DNA of 64,000 nt from Patagioenas fasciata (taxonomy: Eukaryota > Chordata > Aves > Columbiformes > Columbidae). The stretch lies in contig NC_092526.1 of the NCBI RefSeq assembly GCF_037038585.1, positions 37,027,501 through 37,091,500 of the forward strand, in the 5' to 3' direction. Below are positions 49,340-64,000 of this stretch, one piece after another. A program made the translations under genes and the position numbers. Each line of letters opens with the position of its first letter. The first letter of the stretch is position 1. Below the pieces are notes generated by a model. That model was not told where the DNA came from, made no database searches, and worked only from the letters and a program-made list of their open reading frames with translations.

Positions 49340-52300
49340 AGCAGCGGCAAAACACTACTGTAATAATAAAGTAATAATAGAGTATAATAATCAAAAATAC
49401 AGAAATGTATTAACAAATAAGATAAATAATACCTTGCCTGCGTGCTGTCCCCGCGGCGGCTGCGCCCAGAGAGGCTCAGCTGGGGACGCCGACAGCCTCC
49501 GCGCTGCTCCGGGGAGTTCAAAAGGTTGGCTGTGAGCCTCGCTTGCTCTTTCCCCCCATTATTAAAGGTTTTAAGGACTTCTGGGTTGGTCTGGAGCGTC
49601 GTGCTCACCTACCCCCACACACACTAAGTGGGCAGCTGGGTGGCGGGGGGGTCACAGCGGCCACCTGGGAGTCACTTCTGATGACTTTGGGGTGAAGTCC
49701 CTCCAGCAGTTGAGCAGAAGGCACGGTATATCCCTGCCGCATCCTTATGGCTTGTGATTTGCTGCCCTGCCTTTCACCTGCCTGCAGCCCGGGGAGCAAA
49801 CGTTACGCGCAGCCATTGGGATTTTCAGGGACTTCTGGTTTGCTGTATTGAAATCTGGCAGCTGCGGGTTCGCGTGGTGGGTCCGAGCTACCTGAGAGCT
49901 GCTCAGAGGACTGGAATGCTCAAATACGCTCCAGGGAAGGTGGATTAGAGGGCAAGATACCCATAGCAGCCAGAGGCCCTGATAAACATGGACTTAAGTC
50001 GTTCTGCAGTGGATCACCTCGCTATCGCCACAAAACTTTAACTCTGGGCTCTGATAAGAAGAATGGCCCTGCAGAAGTTTTAAGAAAACATAAAGTATTA
50101 TTACAAAACGCTGCTATTGTGCTGGCAGTTATTCCAGAGATAGGCAGGCTCAGGGTTTTACTCCATTTTGTAGGATAAATCCTAACACTGGCTCTCCCAT
50201 GTGATCGCAGAGAGGAAGCCATAGATGCTGCATTTCTAGAATCTCTGCAACTTAGGCACAATAAAGGGAGGAACCAAATTATTTATAATTATTCCCTCAG
50301 ACTGACAAATTATACTTTTTCACTTGCTGGCAAGTTCTCTAAGCTGTGTCAGTTAAGCCTCTCCACACACGCTACTGACAGTTTGTAAAGCCTTGTTAGT
50401 CCGGAGAAATCTGACCTCGCTGTGGATTACACGAGGGCCTCAGAGATTTGCTTTTAGTGCTTTTGAACCACTGCAGCTTTCGTCCTCTGCTTGGAAAGCT
50501 GTAGGATGGTGGGTCCTAATCCCAGGTTTTGGGAGGACCAGGACTCAGCCATCAGCCAAGTCAGGGAGAAATAAAGGGGTTTCACACAAAACAGCCATTC
50601 AGAAGTCAGTGTTCTCTTCCCTCTGGCCTTGCACCCACTGATTTTTGGCAAGGAAGGTGGGGGAAGAGCAGAAAGCTGGAGGGCTGTTGTGGTTTCACAA
50701 AGTAATTAATTCTCAAGCAAGAATAAGAACTGGCTTGCACCTGCGCTGATTTAATAGTAAAACTGGCGTAATTTACCCTCTTACACCAGAAAGGCAATAC
50801 CCTTAGTGTTTGCAGCTGTCTGAGTCTATATTAAAAAGTGGTAGCAGCTGAGCAAGCTGTGCTGCTAGGGCCTGTCCAGCAGCTCAACACTGATGGAGTT
50901 GAGCCTGCTCTGTCCACAGCGGTGATAGGAATCACAGGAAAATCTGTGCACCTCAGCAAGCCAGGACAACGAGTATCCATTTATTAAACTGTGTCCATCC
51001 TGTTCCTTGCAGCCATGCTAGCGCATGCAATGCGTTCTGCCGGGCTTTGGTGGAAGGAGTCACAACCGCAGCAAGTCGGGACTTCTGCTAAGTCTGGGCT
51101 TTGCAGTGGCCTCGGAGAACCTTTTGCCAAAGCTGTGGTTTTGGGCAGTGAGAAATCCTTGTTCGAGGGTGAAGAAGCGAGCAAAAGTGGCTCATCAGGC
51201 AAGCTGAGCACCGGGACTCAGCTGTCGAGGGCCAAAACCCCACGTACTTATCCTGAAAAGATGAAAAGTGCTGGGAACTTGGAGTGGCTGGAGTATGTGA
51301 TGTGTCTCACTGCTATCTGGGCGTGAAGGTTTTGGTTTTGGCTGACGCTTCCCATGGGTCTCATACTTGTTCTTGGTGTGTAATGCTGCAAAGAGGAAGG
51401 GAGGAGGGCTGCTGTTCCCTCGCACTAGCGCTGTTGTAGAGTATCGGGATTTATACAAACATGCAGAGGGAAGAAATAAATAAATCAGTACTCTGTTTCC
51501 CCATGTAACCTTATTCATGTAGCTCTTAAGCAAGAGGAAGCTGACTTTAAGCCCTGGAAATCACAGAAGCAGCAAGCTGTCCCACCTCCCCATCATTCCA
51601 GGAGAATTTAAGCTTCTGCTTCCACATACCTCAGCATGCCAGCAAGGAGTATTTTTCCATATCTATGCATGATTCCCTGTAGCTGCAGTAATGAGGAATA
51701 TCCATTTTCCCCCTCCATTTTGGCAAAGTAACTCTTAAAATCTCAATACAGATCTGATTTATCAGGATAATATGACAACACCTGTTGCTGTGCATATTTT
51801 CTGCAGAATCAGGTGATCCTTTTAATAGGTGTAGCCTGAGTAACACCCTGCAGAGATGAAACACATTATCTTTTACTTATGCAGCTTAGCACTCTATTGA
51901 CTTACTGCTAGAGCAATATACTGAATAGTATCTATCATGATTTATCACTGCTCCTGGTTCTCTTCCTATTTTCTGCCTCATCTTTCTACTGTTTTGCTTG
52001 ATTTACCCCAGTGAATCATTAGACAGCTTCCATTATAAAAAAAAAATCAATTACTTTGATGTACAACGGGCAGCACACACCTAGTTCCACATTTTGCATG
52101 ATAAGTAGGCATTTTGGATGGCAGATCTTGGCAATAACGAATGCATAAGCCCAAAATAGCTTATTATGGACTGTTGAGATTCAACCCCTTTCCTTCCTGC
52201 TCCGGGGAGAGATGTCTGTGCTGTGGGACCCCCAGTCACTGCCCCTTCTCTCTGAGCAGGGCACCCAGCACACCAAATTCTGTGCTTTTGCATAATCCAC

Positions 52301-55300
52301 TCGACTGAACTGTATTTTTCCACCCTGCTTGAAGCGTTTCCCATTAGTTGCAGCGTTCACCCCGGTCTGTCCCGCTTCACCAGCGCTGTGGCCAGAGTCA
52401 GGCAAATTCCCAGTGCGGATGACGGTACCAGGAAGGGTGGATCAGCTTTATTGAGCTCTCCTGATTACAGGGCTGGCCCCTAAAGATTAGTAAGTCCTAG
52501 TGCAGAGTAGCAATAACGATGTCCCAGATAATGGGGAGAATCGCTGCTATTTCTGGGGAGTAACGCTGGCAAGTGTCAGTCCCACTGATGGCAACAACTT
52601 TTCTGTGCCTCCTTTGGGAAGGACACCCCATCTGCAAGGTGTATGGGGTGAAAACCACCATGAGAGAGTCTTGCAAGTTGATGGAGATGGGATTCATGTG
52701 TCTATCTGATCCCGAGCTGCAGAGTATTCTGAACGGGGCTCGAACCTGCGTGCTTGCAGACAAAATTCAAACAAACTGGGGAGATCTTGTGTCCTCTGCA
52801 GCACTAGGCAAACACTTCTTAAAATTGTGAAGGCTTTTTCTTATGGGATGAGAAAACAGTTTATTGCTCAGCTTTAAGTGCATGCAGTATTTGTAGTTTG
52901 GATTAGTGCTGAGCATTCATGCTCAATTAACCTCCTGGGGATTACATTTAGTTTCATTTGAACACTGCCTCAGCACTCCGTTCGACCAGGATAACTCGGG
53001 CAAGGAGGGCACAGACCAAAGTCCCAGATTTTAGGCAGATGTGAGCCTTGAATGAAAGAATTCTGTGGTTTTCATTTTTTTCTCTCTTCCTGTTTCAATT
53101 GTTTGACTTGTTCTCACATTGTGGGTTTTTTTTTTTTTTTTTTTAACCTGAATCTTGCTCTGATGAAGATAAAAAGTAATTCTGTTGCATTTGTGTTCAC
53201 AGAGAAAATGTGACCTAAATGTAACCTACAAAGACTGACTGCCAAACAGATTCAAGCGGGTGTTAATGGCAGCCCAGATGGGAGTTCATAAATTTGACAC
53301 CTAATGTTACTATTCTCTGAAAACAGCAAGTTGGTTATACAGGCCTTCAGTCCTTCAAGTGATGGCTCATGTTTAACTTTTAATAATGTGTGGTGGGGAA
53401 AGAGTATGTTTGCTTTAATTTTCATAAAAAGGAAAGCAACTTCCCAAAATATGGGAAACAAATCCTAATTCAAGCCCTCTGGGGAAGTTGCTGTAATCAC
53501 CAGAACTCCACACAGCCTTTAAGGAAGGCAAGCGGGATCCTGAAACGAAATGTGAGTCACATCATGATGACAGCTGAAGAAGGAGCAACCTATATCCCTG
53601 AGATGCAGAGATTAAAAAGACGTTCAATTTATTCTGAAAATAGAAAGGACCAGATTCACTCCTGATGTGAGTCTGGCGAGGTCGAAGGATCTATACCAGT
53701 GACGAACGCACCCTGCCAACTACTGAATGCAGCTTCTGAGCTACAGGCTTAACTATATGTATAATTATTTGCGGGGTGCATAATAAATGAAGACTGCCAG
53801 GCTTGACAGGACTAATATTAGTGCTACCAGCTGTGTTTTGGCTTGTGGGCTCACAGGAGAAGGCTATCCTGTCTCTTTACTTGGCCCATTTGCCCCGTAC
53901 ATGTGAGTTGCTGTCTGCTTATGTTCAAAGGACAAGTCTTTACATTTCCTACCTCAAGATTTCCCTGTGATGGTTACTTGTAGGTAGATTTGTGCATGTT
54001 TTAATTTAACTCCCTCTCCAAAAGCTCAGCACTTGCGTTAATAACCACACGACCCTGTAGTCCCTTGCTTCACAACGCAAAAGCAGCCTTCCCTTCATCT
54101 GCGAGCAGCAGCACCCCTGGGAGATGTCTGAAACCATAGTTACCAGCTCCTATCTGAATAACGACTCTTGAACGATTCCCAAATCTAAGGCTATGCTTTT
54201 GCCCACACCAACTGCAACAAGAAGCTGAGAGTCTCCTAAAATGCTTGAAATTCAATTGTAGAATTCTCCATAAGCCATCCAGCTTTACAATCACCATCAG
54301 TCCCAGAAATGGAGAACGGCTCCTTGCAAATGCTCGGTTGTGCTTCACAGGGCCAAGAATCTTAAATCTGGTAAATTCTGCTTTATCTTTACCTTGACTT
54401 AGTACTACACATGCCTTTCCAAGGCCAGGCGCCTCCTTGCTTGTCTGCAGGGCGATAATACCGGCTCTGGGATGTTTTGTTCAATTTCTGCCTTCTTAGA
54501 AAGTGTCCCAGCTGCGGGAGGAGTGCTTTCTGATCTTACTCCCAATCAGTCTACAGATAATTTGGAGAAGGGCCAGCACTTTGTCTTTTCCTGGAAACAT
54601 AGCTGCAGGAAGAATGAATCACCAGGTTGAACCTGTATAACCAAGTGAAAACAAAAGCTCTGACTTCTGTGTCTCACTGTTGCAAATAATGGGGGGAAAA
54701 ATAGGCATCCTGTTTTGAAATTCACTGCCAGCTGACAGGACAAAAATATTGCACACGTGATTGGCTTTTGAAGATGACAAGAAACATGAGGCTGTGGCCA
54801 TTTAAGGGAAAAAAGTCTGAAGCCAAAGAGTAGTTAGGGAAATAGAAAATTCCAGTGTTTTCAGGGAAAAAAGTAACCACTGAGGTTGTTCAGAACATAC
54901 AAGGTGGAATTTTAGTAGCCCTAAATGTTCACACTTTTAAATCATCTTCTGTACTACCCTTGGCTAGTGGTGAATACATGCAAACCAGGTGCAGGAGCCT
55001 GTGTTTCCCAGCATCAGGACAGACTGCAGTGCTGGTGTCATTGATCAAACGCGCCCTTTGCCTCTGCAGCAATCTAAGATGTCATTACAGGATTCTTGGC
55101 TGGCGTGCGAGCATCTGGATCACTGCAGGGAGCACAAACAGATGGAAGGTAACCTTCCTTTACCTTAGCTTTTCTTTTCTGATCCTTCCTTCCTTCACCT
55201 TGTCTTAAGGAAAAATAAAACTAGCTTTGCAGCTGTCAAAGGCTAAGGTAGAGTTAATGGGGACTTAATACCTGAGAAGAGAATTTGAGATGTGCTGAAG

Positions 55301-58300
55301 CCAACAAAAATGGAGGCCTGCAAAGCTGGGCTTTGTGTGCTCTTGGGCAGAGGGCTGCCAGAACTACTATTTTGATATACTAAGAAATAGCTGTTATTGC
55401 AGGTTGTGGATACAAATTTCCTACGAGGAAAAGCAAAGCACTTTCCAGTATTTTAAAACCAACATTAATGTGGATGCGTGACTTTATTCAGAAAAGGCAA
55501 ATTGTATGCGTAAGCCCTGCAGTGAGTTTGTTTAGGGTAAACTTCTGAAGGTTTAATTCCAGTCCCGGGCCACTAAAGCCTGGAATGCAGCTCTGTGGAG
55601 CCCTTCCTGTTAGATTTAAGATACCTGAAATTACTTAGACTTGACTCTTCCTTCTCCATTGTCTGAAGGATTTTCTTTCTAAGGAGTGGAGAAGAGAAAC
55701 GCTGCCAATACCATTACAAGTAACAGTAAAACCCCCAGATTTTTCCTAAACTTGGATTCTGCTTGCACTGGGTAACCTCTGCACTGGGGCAGATGCTTTT
55801 GCATCTATATGCTATAACTGTTGTCTGTCTGTCCATATGATTGTTTTAAATTGTTTTAAATTAGATGTTGTTAACTACTTTTAAATTAATACAGTGCATT
55901 GCTTGCACTGTCATTTCCTCTCCAGTTACGCAGCACTGCACCCATAGAGCACATCAGAAATTTGGCCAGTGCAGTGGCAAGTGCAGGAGGTTTCCTGCAA
56001 ATGAAGTGCAGCTGGAACTGCAGTGGTTGCTTGTGAAAAAGAGCTTACTCATTTTGCTTTTTTTTCCTTAATTAAAACTTCAGAATAATGTCAGCTTTCA
56101 GACCTGCAAGGCCTTTGAGAGATCAGTCACATAATTCCACCAGAAGCTGAGTGATCTTTCTGTAACAAGACATTTTAATAAATGCGGTGATTACGTATAA
56201 CAGTTTATCAAGATGCGAGGTTGAAAGCGTGAATGTAATGTGCTTGACAGGAACTATTCCCTCTTCAGAAGCTCCAGAAACTTCCTGTGTTTCAGCTCAA
56301 GCGCTTATGAAATTATACATCTTCATATTTTTCATCATTATTTCCATTGTTTAATGTAAGTCTGTGCGTAAAGGAAACGACAGGCTAGATCAGACCATAG
56401 ATTTATTTCAATATTTAACACTTTTTTCAATAATCTTGCTGAAGCAGCAGTTTGTAAGGTCTGCTGATAACCCATCGGTTTCTGCAGAAACTTAACTTTT
56501 CATTGTTAATTTACCCCGTGGGTTTCAAAGATGATCCAGATCAGTTCAAGCTGAGGATGCCTTGATTCTGCAACTGCAAGCTGTCATCAGCAAATGAGTC
56601 TCTGGCTTATTCCCTTTGCATTCAAGAAATTCACCACCCCATCTATCTCACTGGTGTGGAGAATCTGGAAGCTACTGGTGAAGATGATAATGTATAAATT
56701 GTAATAATTTCACTGTTAGTCATTTGAATGGTCACTTGCAGTGATAAAAAGACTGCTTTCTTTTCTGGGTTTTCCTCCAAGCTTTGTGTTAGCTGATGTT
56801 CATTTGGTTGATGAAAGCTCTTAGCAAGATAGATATTTGTCCAAACTTTACTTCAAAGACAGTTTTGTATTTAGTTAGGAGGACAACCAGAAGTAGCTGC
56901 TATTTATTTAGAGAGGAAAGGATGAAACGTGTATGACCAGAATTTTCTACACAAGTGTAGAACAGAACCATTTGGAATAAGGTGGTGCTGTCAGAGGGTT
57001 ATCAGCAATACAGGTTTCTAGATAGAGTTCTTAAAAAAATCAGATTGTTTCTATTTATACCTGCCTTTGCCTTGGTAACCAGAGACTGCGTGAGGGATGC
57101 AGTATTTTCCCCGCATCATGGATGGCTCCAAAATCCGTGCGCAGCCACGTGGTACATGCAGCGTCTACAGAAATCCCACAAGAACTGTCACATGCATTTC
57201 TAAGAAACGATTTTAAATATTAAGCAGGAAAGAGAAGATTTCAGAATGGGAGGTATATTAGTATAGCTCCAAAATAATTTGTACTCATTTCTGTCTCATC
57301 TACTTGGTTCTTTGATCTTCTAAGTATTACAAGGACCATTGCTCTTAAACACTTTTTCTTAATTACCCCAAGCAGCTTACCGGCATGAGGCAGCAGGATT
57401 TACTCATAAGTGGACATGTTATGCCTGCTCTATCAAGTAGCTGAATGAGATAAGAATAGACTTGAATTGGTGTTTCTTCTTTAACTCATTCTTGCTTACC
57501 TTAAGATGAGCTGTTCCCTACTTTGCAAATTTATCTGCAGCTTAGGTGTCTTTGCAGCCTCCTGCAGTGTTTGAGAGCTGAACCAGGCTGTGTTCCTGCA
57601 ACTTGATTGTTGTGCTAAGCTCTAGTCCTGTTGGGAGAAAAAGCATTTCAGTTCCAGGCAACTGTTTTAGCCATAATTCTTTGTTGCTGTGTTTTCCTTT
57701 CCCTTTAACTGACAGGAAAGCTGGAAGAAACCAAGTCTCTTCCTCTGCCATTATTATACCCTGGTACTGTGCCTTCTTAGAAAAATTGATTTGGAAAGGG
57801 GGAAAAACAGGTAAATATAGGCTTAGAATGACTGTGGGGAACCAGGGCCCATACTGAACTTCTAGTGGACTTGCTTTCCTTTTCATAGCTTCACTATCCA
57901 GTTATGATCTGGAAAGTAATTTTTGATCTCCTGCATAAGGCTCATGGAAGTCAGTGCCAAAGTAATATTAGCAGGGAAGAAAGGGAGATACTTCTGGAAA
58001 GCAGGGGAGGGCTGGTAGAGAACCTGCTGGGCTCCGAAGGTATTCAGGATATCTGACTTACAAAAAAACATTCTTGGGATAAAAGCACTTTGGGAGTTTC
58101 CCTCCATTTGCCTGACAGTGTAGTTTAGGCACAGCATTAAGTGATTCAAAAACTCATCCAAGCAGAGTTCTCATTTGAAGTGTAATCACTCTCATTGCTT
58201 TTCCCACACTGCCCATATAAATAATTTAAAAAATAATCAAGATAATAGCACAAGCAGTTTCAAACTCTCAAAAGCAGGAGTAGTGGCAAGGGACCAGCAC

Positions 58301-59770
58301 TTTAGGACATAAAACCACAGCAAGCTGAATCATCGCACCCACTCTGGCATGTTTATGAGAAGTTTGAGTTGCCATAAGACAAGTACGAGCTGGTCTGGGG
58401 CAAGTGAAATTCTGGTTTCCATTCTCCTCCAGCAGCAGAGCCCTAAAAACAAGCTTTAGTTCCTGCTACCTTTGTGCAGCCTGTAATGCTCTTCCATAAA
58501 GGCTTTTGTGAATTTTGAGCCACTCTGTTGAAATCAACAACTTTTGGATGTAACTACATTTGCTTTTGTCTGCCAGCCAGATTTGCTGCTCCCTGGGACA
58601 AAGACTGCGGATGTTTTCTGGAGCTGGTTACGCTCCCCAACTTTGAGGGCCGTCCTTGTCCCATTGCTGGTGACACTGGGACCTGCTGAGCCAGCCAGTC
58701 ATTGGAGGTGGGTGCAGGGAGGGCGAGCTGCTCCCTGCCCCGCTCCCCACAAACACAGGGCCTGGCCCCTCTCAGGGGCTGAGTGCAGCTGGAGGTCCTG
58801 TGCCTGTTGCTGGATTAAGTACCTGCAGCAGCAGCTCCAGGCAGCCAGAGTGCAAGTGCTGCCAGGACGCTTCCCCAGCCCTCCCGTGGCCTTTAGCAGG
58901 CTTTGGAGCAAGTTCAAGTAACTGGAGATGGAGACATACAAAGGAGAGGAGCACTGTGTTGTTTTGCCAAACAAGAGATTAAATGGAACCAAAGGTGAAG
59001 AGAAGCCCGTGCACAAACAACGCCGCAGGGGCCTTACCGCCACACCACCACCCGAGAGCAACTTTGGCTTTAATGCCTTGGTCAGTGCTCTGGCTGAGAT
59101 TCACAAGAAACGTGTTTCTGCAACGGTTACCCAGTGTGTGCACATACGCAGGCACGTGGCAAGCAGAGCCAGAGGCCATGAATGCATTGCAAAGAGCAAG
59201 TTTTATTTAGTTACCTCTCTACTGGGGGATCTCCGAAGTCCCACCTAAGCTCCCAGGCATAGGTGACACCAGTGGGGACACAGGCACTGGTAAATTCAGC
59301 CCTGCTGGAAGATCCCTGGGCCTGCTGAGCTCACCTGTATTTCAAGGCTTCAGGCAGGCGCAGCCTCCCGCTCTTTCTCACAACAAAGCAGGAATCTCAG
59401 ACACAGTGATAAGGTGCCTAGAGTTTCTGACAGCCCTATGTTATCTAACACAGAGGTTCTACTCATCAAGCACACAAGGTCAGTAAAACAATGTGTGATG
59501 TATGTGCTTTTTCTACAGACAGGTGCAAGTCACTTGAGTGTGTTTACATTTAACTAACCTCCTCACCAATCTTGCGTTATATTCCCATACACCCAGCTAT
59601 CGAGGGACCACTTTCAGGCTGGCAGTGCGCATTTGCAGAGACAACGTTCACCATGCTGGCAATGGAGGACGAAGCTGGCGGGCTTCTCCTCTCCTTTGCA
59701 GTGACTTCCAAACACCTCTGAAGCAAAACCCACAGTCGTGAAGCACAGAGAGGCTGCGGGGACAGCAGGC
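49340..59770. other. Gene-free interval between divergent CCNYL1 and METTL21A
   Basis: 10.4 kb between head-to-head genes. All open frames are short (at most about 125 codons), with no recognised domain. A T run occurs at about 53.13 kb. An AT-rich complex block near 56.15-56.40 kb looks regulatory (see findings). Non-coding transcripts cannot be excluded from sequence. Confidence 0.65.
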
Positions 59771-59779
59771 AGGGTCCCA

Positions 59780-62872
<3,093 letters not shown>

Positions 62873-64000
62873 CTCTATGCTTTGTTTGTAAACCGCTGAT
62901 GCTGTTCAGTCCTCCCCTTGTTTCTACTCAATACACTTATTCCTAAGCATATAATTGCAGTTGTGTTATTTCACTGCCTTTTCGGTCTGATGGTCTTCTC
63001 TGACCACTTGGTCTGAGCCAGCACAGATTGTACTTGCATTCTGCAGCTTGAACCTCTGCTTCATTTCTCAGTAGAGTTGTATAGGGTCTTCCACTGACTT
63101 TTTATCAAATGTAATTTCTGAAACTGGTTTAAGTTGCAGAAATCTTCAGGCATCAAAAATGTCATCAAAAGATCTGCTGTTTAAAATCAAACTACACTTA
63201 ATTTCTGTGGGAAACTTAGAAATAGAGTGGTTTTTTTCCCCTTATCACTTCCTTAACTCCAGAAAAGTGGATGAAATATAAGCTAAGAGTCTAGCTCTAA
63301 ATGCCTGACCTCTTCGGGCCTTCTGCATCTCAAAAATTGTAGTAAAAGAAGCCACTTAAAAGAGCAAAACCAACAAAGGCAGCTGCTGTAAAGTTGTTCT
63401 GTTGCTGTCACCAATGAATTGAAGAGGCATATGGAAAAAATAACAAGATCTGGGGGTAGGGGGCTGTGTTGCAAATCAGTATTGTACAGTAAGCCAGCTT
63501 GGAAATCAGTGGTGTTTTTAACTGACTTGCAAGCATGGAGCCCCTGTCTGCAGTACCGAAGCAGTCGTGGTTCTTGGGTTGTCTCTAACACCATAACTTT
63601 CCCTTGCGGAGGTCACGGCTCCATGGAGCAGATACACGTGCATATGTGCCAGCAGGGCAAGTGAAACACGGAGACTCGAACCGTTCTTTAAATATCAAAT
63701 CAGTCCTTAAGTACCACTAAATAATGTTTTACTTTCTGCCTTTGTTTGTGGCTCACTCTGTCTCTGAGAGCTGTTATTTACACTTCTTCTTGTATTACCT
63801 GAGACCTTGGGACAGTGTCTAGATTTCTGTGCAGTGTGGTAGATGCTGTTCCAAGTAACTGATTTCGTACCTTGAGCTTGTAAAAACAGCTCTGGGAAGG
63901 ATGCGTTGCAGACTGGAATTGGGCTTGCACCAGCAGCAGACTTCCTTCTCTTTCTAGTGATGGAAGAACGAAACTGATGGAAACAACAGGCTTCTAGATG
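62873..64000 (+). other. METTL21A 3'UTR and downstream sequence
   Basis: The 3'UTR follows the stop. The nearest hexamer is the weak variant AATACA at 62930-62935, followed by a GT-rich stretch, so a very short UTR is possible; a longer one is not excluded. No further gene is visible to the window end. Confidence 0.4.

Noticed and set aside
52500-52830. Short frames with hydrophobic starts in the METTL21A-CCNYL1 interval
   Set aside because: No paired splice signals or cysteine pattern; length expected by chance.

Overview
The window is a vertebrate nuclear locus, almost certainly from a bird. It has spliced genes with GT-AG introns, three CpG islands, and only sparse, decayed CR1-type LINE tails of the kind common in avian genomes. 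Three protein genes are recognisable from their translations: FZD5 (+ strand, single coding exon, 576 aa), CCNYL1 (- strand, ten coding exons, 365 aa) and METTL21A (+ strand, three coding exons, 218 aa). Every splice junction placed here keeps frame. From memory, the order and orientation match the mammalian FZD5-CCNYL1-METTL21A neighbourhood.

Layout. 1-10.2 kb is gene-free DNA upstream of FZD5, with several AT-rich blocks that look like conserved non-coding elements. 10.2-13 kb is the FZD5 CpG island and its intronless CDS (11257-12987). The FZD5 3'UTR probably runs to about 15.83 kb and carries two consensus Pumilio elements. 15.83-18.66 kb lies between the convergent ends of FZD5 and CCNYL1. 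It holds the most interesting unexplained signal: a short signal-peptide plus cysteine-rich reading frame at 17336 with good flanking splice signals. 18.67-48.8 kb is CCNYL1, read right to left, with an 11.6-kb first intron, three coding micro-exons and an inserted TA-flanked inverted-repeat transposon only 45 bp from an exon. 48.2-49.3 kb is its CpG-island promoter. 49.4-59.7 kb is gene-free. 59.8-60.3 kb is the METTL21A CpG island; its CDS ends at 62872, followed by 3'UTR and unannotated sequence to the end.

Functionally, FZD5 is a Wnt receptor. Cyclin Y-like proteins are membrane-anchored activators of CDK14/CDK16 that prime LRP6 for Wnt signalling, so the convergent FZD5/CCNYL1 pair joins two parts of one pathway. 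METTL21A is a cytosolic HSP70 lysine methyltransferase with no obvious link to the others. No tRNA, rRNA, CRISPR array, intact retroelement or processed pseudogene was seen.
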